Part shown: positions 56,236 to 64,000 of the stretch, piece after piece | How the letters are laid out: each line of letters begins with the position of its first letter | How positions within the stretch are numbered: position 1 is the first letter of the stretch | Assembly: GCA_011033025.1 (NCBI GenBank) | Contig: WFMF01000040.1 | Span: 372,001 to 436,000, forward strand | Direction of reading: 5' to 3' | Source: Beroe forskalii | Taxonomy: Eukaryota > Ctenophora > Nuda > Beroida > Beroidae | DNA length: 64,000 nt | The notes under the pieces: model-generated | Told to the model about the DNA's origin: nothing | The model's database searches: none | Seen by the model: the letters and a program-made list of their open reading frames with translations, nothing else | Program-made: the position numbers and the translations under genes

Positions 56236-57779
56236 TATTAAAAAGAGTAACCACGGCGGGCCATGGTTAGAGCAAGGTATTCATTATGAATTTCATAATG
56301 TACATAAGTGTTTGAAGTAGTGAATAAGTGAAACAGTACATCAGTTCAGTTGAAATGAAATAAATGGAGTAAAAATAAAATTATTCTCAAAATCTTTGTA
56401 AACAGTAAAAACAGTCGCATCAATATCATGGTATTGTTATATTATGAGGTTTAAAAATAAATCAGATATCTTGCATTACATTTGAACACGACATACTTGA
56501 TCATTTTAAAGGTACCTAACTATCACTTAAACTCTGAGTTAATGCGCTTTGGTTTGTAAATCATTATCAATACGCTGAACGATTCTTCATAATTATTTTG
56601 CTTTGAAATTACGGCATTTGTGGGCTTTTGGCTTATCCATTACATTAGCTTAGCACCTATGTCGTATGTGTACTCATAGGTCGAAGGCAACTCATCGAGA
56701 GGACATGCAGAAAAGTAGAAAGAACTCAACATACTCAAAGAGTTCTTGTTTAGACAGGTTTTTAAGGAAGTATCTCTCCCTCATCTCTCTCTAAGATCGG
56801 GTCTTTGAATGCACAGATATTTTCACCTTTTCGAGTTTGCTTTCGACCCACGAAGACACAAACAATAATAATGTATCAAACCATGTATTACCAATTTGGG
56901 TTAAATTGGATTTCTAAATCCAATAAACTGAAGATGTATGCGATAAATTTCCGTACATAAGCAACACATAAACATGGTAAATATATAATAATTCTGAGTA
57001 TCATTATCAATAAAAATTTTTTAAATCAAATGCGTCGAATTTACAATTTACATACTTCAAAAACAAATGTTTTACACTGGGAATCTAACTGATGTCATCT
57101 ACACACTAAAAACTACCAGATGCTTGACCAAGATGTGCTTTGCAGGAGAGCCGAGAGAGACTAGAGAAAACAATAATTCAGTCACTTATGAGTTAATGGA
57201 CGTTTTAAGCAGTTTCAAGGTTTGCGTAACATTCCAAAAATTTAAATAGCTCATCTGATAGGAATGAGGATGATTTCATATCATAAACATCCAATTCAAT
57301 AATTTATCTAGTAATCGACATTTTGCAACACAGAGTTGAGGATGATAATAATTTAAAGCCATGGTATGGACCATCCAGCGATATTAATTGCAGGATTATG
57401 GCAGATGATCGCTTTCACATGAATTAAGGAATATAAGGTAAGAAAATATATCCTAAATTTGAGACAGCTGACACAGGTACTTCCTTCAGATAAATTAGTT
57501 CTTATCTCAACTCACATTATCTGCACATTAGTTCACTGATAGTGAAACGATCTGTATTTGGCATTATCATCATATCTTTGACTTCAGCTTTATGAATTAT
57601 ATATAGACACTGAGGGATATAATATACTCTAGAACAAGTCCTGTAAATCAATCAAGTCCTCTTCTAGGTCACGAACATTGAAGAAAGAGTCCTCTAACAG
57701 ACGCTTACTCCAGATCATGTTCTCCATGTTACATGCACATTGTAGATAACTTCAAGTGATTGATCACTTGACCAGGTGA
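56236..57779. other. 3' flank of the phosphatase gene; no gene
   Basis: AT-rich. It probably includes the 3' UTR of the minus-strand phosphatase gene next to 57780. One 60-codon frame (57067-57249) lacks features. Confidence 0.5.
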
Positions 57780-60700
57780 TCATGATGTGATGAGGCTGCT
57801 ATCGTTAGGACTGTCTGAGATATCGTTGAGAATGTTGAGCTCGTCCACGTCCTTTATCTCTCCTCCCGGGGTAGTGTCCTTATCTTCCTCCCCTTCTTCC
57901 TCCTCTTCCTTACTTGTCTCTTCGCCTGAGACACAGGGCATGTCATTCATTAAAGTAGACGAAGCATACTCAGTAAATCAAAACTATTGTTTTATTTAAA
58001 TGGTAACAACTCACAGAATCAGGATCACAGATAGTACTGGTACTGTCTATCACAGTCCCCACCCTATCTACCCCTACCGATCTAACCCCATGCAATTATA
58101 AAAGTCAGTACAGCCAATATACTCATACAAAGATATCAAATACACCCCACACCACTGGCAATGCCTCAGCAATTTTTCATCACCCCCTCCTCCCAGCACT
58201 TACTGTATCTGGTAGATGATATATACTACTTATGACTTATCTCAGAACCCTCTGTTACTTACTGTAAAGGTAGATGATGGATTCACACGCGAAGTTGAAG
58301 AGTGGGAAGTTCTGAATGAGTTTGGGGCGCTGGTCTCTCAGGGCTGTCACCAGATCCAGCGGGTAGACCCCGCTCTTACTGCGTATTAACTTCAGGGCGG
58401 TTTCTAGGAGAGCTACCACTCCTGTCCTTCCTATTCCTTCACTGGGGGGAAGGGAAGAGGTTATTGACTGTGTGACCTAAGACTGGAGGAGACAAAGAGG
58501 GTCAAGGAGCCAATGTCAGCCATATGAATAGAATCGTTCAGACCCCTTGATCATCACTTTTCCACCCACTATCGTCTTAATGAAATCATACATTGACCAG
58601 AAATCACGGTTTAAATTAACCCAAGTCCTCCTCTCCACATACCTGCAGTGGACTAGAACAGGTGTCTCCACCAGTTTCCTCTTCTCACTGATAAGACGGA
58701 TAAAGTTAGAGAACTGAGCGGGATCCTCAGGAGTGCCATGATGAGGCCAGGCTGTGTACTGGAGGTGACACACCTGTCTTATCATGCCTGTCTGTGTCAC
58801 CTCGAATTGACGCTCTATCCCGCCTTCCTGAGAGGCAGCTGATGTAAAAAAACTGGGTCTTGAAATCACCGTCTTATGGACGAAAATCTGCTCTCTTCAT
58901 TCCATAATAAATTCTATTGTGAGCTTATGGAACTCTGAAATACACAAGCTGTATATTGCACAATGTACATCAGACACACATTGTATAATGGCTACAGTCC
59001 TGACTTTTCAGAAACTTGTGGGAGCGTGCCTGCATTATGGATACTACTTACAAATGGGGTTTGGGAGATGCAGGTCACTTCGACACACCCATAGGACGAG
59101 GTCTGGGTGGGTTCAGGCCAGTACTGGGTACACTTTATGCTCTTCTTTTCAATACACTCCACCACCATAATTATCAGTTCAACCTGTGGTGGGAATGTAC
59201 GGTTGTAAAATGTAGAGGAGAAGGGAGAAAAGTACTTTAAATAGCTCGATCATGTTTAATTTTGTTTTGAATTATGCCAAAATCTAAATAGGGGTAATCA
59301 AATCTGAATAGGGGTAAATAAAATGTAATAATTGGTCCTGGGTTGTAGATACCATTTCCATTCCGGATGAATCCTTACCTCTTGCTCAAATATCATTTGC
59401 CAGTGATCGTTGATGGTGCTGGACATGGGGCCCTGAGAGGCGATGTAGCTGAGCTGTTCAGTGCCCACGGGCACGTCTACATAGCTTGCGTTAATGTAGT
59501 CGTTACCATCCAGCAACCTAACTCTCGTGGTGTCATCTGAGTGGGGGAACATTACAGTAATGTCACTTTAGAACAAGGATCGACCGAGGGGCAGATTTCT
59601 GACCGAGGCCGAGGCCGAGGAAAACGAAAATCTAAAATTTCAACCGAGGCCGAGGCCGAGGAAAATGATGATCTAAAATTTTGACCGAGGCCGAGGCCGA
59701 GTCCTCGGTGCCCTAATTTGCACCGAGGCCGAGGCCGAGGCCGAGGATTTCAGTGGATATTTTCAACAATTTGAACGGATCACCACAACTGCACCGTTTT
59801 GTTGGAAAAATTCAAAACTAATTGATATTGTTCAGTGGACCATAATACTAGACCTTAACTGCATTATTTGTACTTATTATTCAACTTATAGCTGTTATAT
59901 GGACAAATGAAAGCACATTTCCCTGCAAGGGACCTGTATGAGACCTCAATGAGCATAATCTAGCATAGTATACTATTTTTTTAATTTTGAAGGTTTTGCT
60001 TTTATTCCAATAGCCGTACGGCCAATGACAGGAATCGAAGGATTCAAGTGTAATCAAGCCAGTGACGGATAAGGAAGTGTAATCCATATTTTATTCGCCC
60101 GAGACTTCGCTGCAATGGACATCTCCTCATTTAACTCTCCCGCACAGTTTCCTATACACAGGGCTGAGTGAACTGTCGGGCTGCATTGCCTTGAAATAAA
60201 CCTCTCACCCTTAGCTCACTCGTGCAAACCGGGATTCGAACTCAGAATCTTTGGATCCTGTGCTCAAATCGATACCACTACACCACTGACCCTTTATAGT
60301 AGGTAATAGGTATTGTTTTGTATGTAAATACTTTAATAGAAAGATGGAATCTTACTACTTATAATTCTTCCTCATATATAAATTGATAAATAAATATATA
60401 TCTGTCTGTCCGGTCCTCCTTATATATAGCCACAGACCTCTCTGACACCACTCAGTACCCAATCAAGCATACCGATGATAGGAATGCTCATACGAAAGAA
60501 CCAGTGACGTTTGACACCACCAGGTATATAGACATCACTTAGAGGAGTAGGCACACTACAGTAAGAACTACAGTACTACATTGTACTGTACGAATTGCTG
60601 AAGCGAAAAATTGGTGAACGGTGGCCGGAGGCCACGGGCCCTGCTAGTACCCTTAATACAAGGCAAAAGCTTAAAAATTTGGTCTTGCGGGCATTTGTCA

Positions 60701-63515
60701 ATTTCGACTTCTTTCACTTCTGTAGCCTAATAGTGCTTAAGGTTTGACGTTGCTTCCTATTTGACAATGTTTAGCAAGGCTCTGGGAGCGGTAGCCCCCA
60801 AAAGCCAGACGTTTAGATAAGATTGAAAATTGGTGCCTCAAAAGGATTTCACTTCAATTCTTGCCTATTTTCTGCAAGACTCTCCAAAGCAAAATCTTGG
60901 CGAAACGTAAGTACAATGCTGGGCAGGGGTCTGGGGGCGGCAGCCCCCAGAAGCCAGACGTACCTGGTACCTCAGTACCTGGTACCTCAGTACCTGGTAC
61001 CTCAGTATGATTTCACATCAATTCTTGCCTTCTTTCCACAAGACTCTTCAAGGACAAAATCATGGCAGCAACGTAAGTACCACAGTCCCTACAGTGCTAG
61101 GCAGGGGTTGGGGGCAGCAGCCCCCAGAAGCCAGGCGTTTACATTAGATTAAATTGGTTCCTCAATAGAATTTCACTTCAATTCTCGTCTATTTTCGACG
61201 AGACTGGTCGAGGAAAATTCACCGCAGCAGCTTAAGTACGGTGCTAGGGACTAGGGAGAGGTCGGAGGCGGCAGCCCCCAGATGCCAGACATTTAGATTT
61301 GATTAAATTTGTGCCTTAATAGGATTTCACTTCAATTATTGCCGATTTTCGACGAGGCTGGTCGGAGAAAAATCACCACAGCGACTTAAGTACGGTGCTA
61401 TGCAGGGGTCTGGGGGCGGTAGCCCCCAGATGCCATACGTTTAGATTTGATTAAATTTGTTCCTCAATAGGATTTCACTTCAATTATTGCCTATTTTCGA
61501 CGAGACTGGTCAGAGCAACGTAAGTACCACAGTCCCTACAGTGATAGGCAGGGGTTTGGGGGCAGGAGCCCCCAGAAGCCAGGCGTTTAGATTAGATTAA
61601 GCAGCTTAAGTACGGTGCTAGGGAGTAGGGACCAGGGAGAGGTCGGGGCGGCAGCCCCCAGATGCCAGACGTTTAGATTTGATTAAATTTGTGCCTCAAT
61701 AGGATTTCACTTCAATTATTGCCGATTTTCGACGAGACTGGTCGGAGAAAAATCACCGCAGCGACTTAAGTACGGTGCTATGCAGGGGTCTGGGGGCGGC
61801 AGCCCCCAGAAGCCAGACGTTTGGATGAGATTAAAAATAGGTGCTTCAATAGGATCTCACTTCGAGTCTTGCCTATTTTCGACAATTTCACGGATCGGGA
61901 CTATGAATAAGAGTCCCATAATTGTAGTTAATGAGTACTTTATTTATTCTCTGATTCAGTGGTACACGTACAAATGGAAACGATGTGGTTCTTTTATGAA
62001 AATAAATTTCGTCGTTCTACGACATCTTCAGGTCTCAATTTTGATTGTATAAAGTAGTTTTGTAAAGTTTAAAGCAGACTGGTAGAGAAAAATCCACGGC
62101 AGCAACTTAAGTTCAGTGCTAGGCAGGGGTCTGAGGGCGGCAGTCCCGAAAGGCCAGCTGCCAGACGTTTAGATTAGATCAAATTGGTTCCTCAATAGGA
62201 TTTTACTTCAATTCTTGCCGATTTTCGACGAGACTGGTCGGTCGGTCGGAGAAAAATCACGGCAGCAACTAAAGTACGGTACTATGCAGGGATTTGGGGG
62301 CGGCAGCCCCCAGAAGCCAGACGTTTAGATCAGATTAAATTGGTGCCTCAAAAGGATTTCACTCCAATTCTTGCCTATTTTCGACGAGACTGATCGAGGA
62401 AAATTCACAGCAGCAACTTAATAACAATACTAGGTGAGGGTCTGGAGGCGGCAGCCCCCAGAACCAGACGTTTAGATTATGGATTAGATTAGATTGGTGC
62501 CTTAATAGGATTTCACTTCAATTCTTGCCTATTATCGACGAGACTGGTCGAAAAAAATCACGGCAGCCACTTATTAAGACGTGCAGTGCTAGTGAATTAA
62601 ATTGAAGTACCTTGAATAGGATTTTATCAATATTTTACAATACCTGCCTAAACATAATGTTAAATGCTTAGGAGGGGTCTGGGGCGGCAGCCAAACGTTC
62701 GGGGGAGTTCATTTTTTGCATATTTTTAAGTATTTTCCTGATGACAATAGCCGCACTAAAATCAAGGCAGTTTTTGAGAAATCTGAATAACTGCTTAATA
62801 AGCATGGGTATTGGGCGGCAGACGTTTGGATAAGACCAAATTCAATCATCAGATTATAGACTAAATTTCTTCCTACCCATCCTACGTCAAATAAAAGGAC
62901 GTCAGTTTTTTGACTTATATGATGGCCACAGTTCATCAAATGCTTCAAGATCTTCCAAATAAATCATACTAGTTATTTTTGGCCCTTTTTCAATTAAAAT
63001 TCAGGTTTTTCCTGTTATCTAATATGGATATTTTCCTTCAAAATCCTCGGTAAAATCCTCGGCAAATTTATAAAAACTCGGCCGAGGCCGAGGAAAGTTG
63101 GGATTTAAAATGACCGAGGCCGAGGAATTCCGAGGATTGGCAATTCTGACCGAGGCCGAGGCCGAGGCCTCGGTGAAACCCCAATCCTCGGTAAAAACCG
63201 AGGCCGAGCCGAGGCCTCGGTCGATCCTTGCTTTAGAATACCAGTCAGTTTCAGACAAAAACACGGTCTACTGTCTGCAATTGAATAATTTGAAGTTTCC
63301 GAAGATTAACCTATCCAAAATCACCAGAAAGTTCTATGAGTAGCACTGGACAGCAAGGTAGAACAGGAGCACTATAGTCTATACGTACAAGGAATGATGT
63401 CCCTGAATCTGTTCTTGCTGTGGTTCTCATCTAACTTAGCAGCTACCATGGTAACACCAGGAGTTTGTCTGTACAGGTTGTTAAACTTGTTACTGAGAGT
63501 CCCGTCTTGTAGACT
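57780..63515 (-). CDS. Protein tyrosine phosphatase catalytic domain, PTPN3/PTPN4-like (3' part of gene)
   Basis: Minus-strand exons: 63515-63389, 59536-59379, 59183-59052, about 58838-58643, 58441-58263 and 57925-57780 (TGA). All phases that could be checked agree. Order of motifs: DGTLSNKFNNLYRQTPG, LDENHSKNRFRDIIPYDDTT (KNRF pTyr loop), NDYINASYVDV, YIASQGPM, IKCTQYWPE, CHLQYTAWPHHGTPEDP, VLVHCSEGIGRTGVVALLET (intact C(X)5R loop), YPLDLVTALRDQRPKLIQN. The closest pattern is the FERM-PDZ phosphatases PTPN3/4. Odd: the WPD-loop general acid is His (WPHHG), and the second Q-loop Gln is Leu. The last exon adds a very acidic tail (EETSKEEEEEGEEDKD..) not typical of PTPN3/4. Upstream FERM/PDZ exons, if present, lie beyond the window. 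The 5' border of the 58838 exon could instead be 58827. Confidence 0.88.
60215..60292 (-). mobile_element. tRNA-derived SINE head or tRNA pseudogene
   Basis: Read on the minus strand: A box TGGTGTAGTGG (60285-60275) and B box AGTTCGAATCC (about 60243-60232), at tRNA-like spacing. A possible anticodon arm lies around GGATCCAAAGATTC, with an irregular loop size. The acceptor stem does not pair, so it is not a functional tRNA. The sequence that follows (to about 59990) may be the SINE body. Confidence 0.7.
60401..60647 (+). mobile_element. Helitron-like element nested in the hAT-like element
   Basis: Begins TCTGTCTGTCCGG after A and ends with hairpin GTGGCCGGAGGCCAC, GGGCCCTG and CTAG before T (60644-60647). 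247 bp, no coding. The 3' end resembles the 43696 and 46605 elements in the CCTGCTAG terminus but has a different hairpin. Confidence 0.7.
60770..62575. repeat. Tandem array with GGGGGCGGCAGCCCCCAGA hairpin unit, about 130-170 bp
   Basis: Ten or more copies. Each holds GGGGTCTGGGGGCGGCAGCC / CCCCAGAAGCCAGACGTTTA, then GATTAAATTGGTGCCTCAAT, AGGATTTCACTTCAATTCTT, a CGACGAGACTGGTCG stretch and AGCAACTTAAGTAC. The GGGGGC..GCCCCC palindrome is in every unit. A small CAGTACCTGGTACCT triplet repeat lies at about 60958-61005. One unit is interrupted at about 61880-62045 by copy 2 of the interspersed repeat also seen at 12.4 kb. Confidence 0.88.
61880..62045 (+). mobile_element. Interspersed repeat, copy 2
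   Basis: Same landmark order as 12395-12565 (TTTCACGGAT, TGAATAAGAGT, GTACTTTATT, GTACAAATGGAAACGATGTG, then TTTCGTC and CTACGACAT). It interrupts the tandem array inside the hAT-like element. Confidence 0.7.
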
Positions 63516-63555
63516 CTGCGGGGAGGAGCAATGGGTTTTATAAAATAGTTGATGC

Positions 63556-63665
63556 CAAATTAGGGAGCCGTCACATATTACGTCATCACTCGACAGGGGG
63601 GAGGGGTTTTTTAAGTGCTGACAGATGATGACAGCGGGAGGGAGGGGGTTTGAGGTGTGTTGACG
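63556..63665. mobile_element. Terminus of a dispersed DNA element
   Basis: TTAGGGAGCCGTCACATATT then ACGTCATCACTCG, followed by GGGGGGAGGGG tracts. The same terminus type is at about 33113-33215 and 40390-40460. The other end was not identified with certainty. Confidence 0.5.
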
Positions 63666-63829
63666 TCAGCAAAAATTTTGAATTTTTCAAATCCTTAGGA
63701 TACGGTTTTCAAACTTTTTCTTTCACAATATTTTGTATTGGAGTAGCCATTTCATTTCTGCAATATGATAACTATATTTCTAAACTAACTGGGCACGTGG
63801 CAGGCTTTTTAATATGTCAGCTCTATGCA

Positions 63830-63908
63830 AAGGTAAGGGTCCGGGCTAGGGTTAGGATTAGGGTTTGGGTCAGGGTAATGGTTTGGGCAAGGCTTATGGT
63901 TAGAGTCA
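63830..63908. repeat. Degenerate telomere-like TTAGGG stretch
   Basis: GGGCTAGGGTTAGGATTAGGG then TTTGGGTCAGGGTAATGG and GGTTAGAGTCAGGAC: a run of 6-mers related to TTAGGG, about 75 bp, well inside phosphatase-flanking DNA. Interstitial, not terminal. Confidence 0.6.
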
Positions 63909-64000
63909 GGACAGGGAGATGAAGTGTCCTGAGATGAAATGTTGTGAGATGAGATGTCACCCACCCCAATAATCGAACCAAATTTTGTTTATTTTTGTTG

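Larger units (their letters stand above)
59574..63230. mobile_element. hAT-like 3.66-kb non-autonomous transposon in a phosphatase intron
   Basis: Terminal inverted repeats CAAGGATCGACCGAGG at both ends. Exact 8-bp target duplication CTTTAGAA at 59566-59573 and 63231-63238, matching the nTnnnnAn pattern of hAT insertions. Both subterminal regions (59.58-59.75 kb and 63.05-63.23 kb) consist of CCGAGG / GGCCGAG hexamer-like repeats in inverted orientation. The interior has no transposase frame. It carries a tRNA-like sequence, a nested Helitron-like element and a tandem array. Confidence 0.85.

Noticed and set aside
60215-60292. Functional tRNA gene
   Set aside because: A and B boxes are good, but the acceptor stem does not pair and the anticodon loop size is irregular.

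Overview
This window is nuclear DNA of an animal, most likely a marine or early-branching invertebrate. The genes are split by GT-AG introns and encode metazoan families: LMBRD1, APMAP, an ionotropic glutamate receptor, a PTPN3/4-type tyrosine phosphatase and a lysyl-hydroxylase (PLOD)-like domain. There is no operon or bacterial signature. The phylum cannot be fixed from sequence reading alone.

Layout, left to right. 1-19.4 kb is gene-poor: a possible two-exon gene end (1.06-1.40 kb), minisatellites, GC-rich fold-back elements, a large 22-bp array (5.64-8.03 kb), a decayed LINE on the minus strand (8.8-11.95 kb), a 100-N gap (16386-16485) and a 354-bp satellite (16.5-18.64 kb). 19.47-20.55 kb (+) holds the last four exons of a PLOD-like domain. 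21.2-30.4 kb (+) is a complete LMBRD1 gene, whose intron 8 is almost wholly a 4.65-kb composite DNA transposon loaded with a minisatellite. 31.5-32.76 kb (+) is part of an unrecognised gene with an acidic exon followed by a basic exon. 33.5-37.8 kb (-) is an ionotropic glutamate receptor with one in-frame TGA and one intron-phase conflict; a 22-bp array starts about 70 bp upstream of its ATG. 42.6-49.6 kb (+) is APMAP. 50.4-51.26 kb (+) is an intact LINE ORF1-like protein without a reverse transcriptase partner. 51.7-56.2 kb is dominated by 19-bp palindromic arrays. 57.8-63.5 kb (-) is the catalytic domain and acidic tail of a PTPN3/4-like phosphatase; its largest intron contains a 3.66-kb hAT-like element with a perfect 8-bp target duplication.

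The genes do not form a pathway. They are separate membrane, lysosomal, receptor and signalling genes embedded in repeats. The strongest points for follow-up are: the two composite transposons carrying arrays inside introns; one minisatellite core (CTGACACCAG) recurring in three arrays; a phosphatase with His in place of the WPD-loop Asp; a PLOD-like domain with altered iron and 2-oxoglutarate ligands; and several splice junctions that do not fit canonical phase, which may be real biology or single-base assembly errors.
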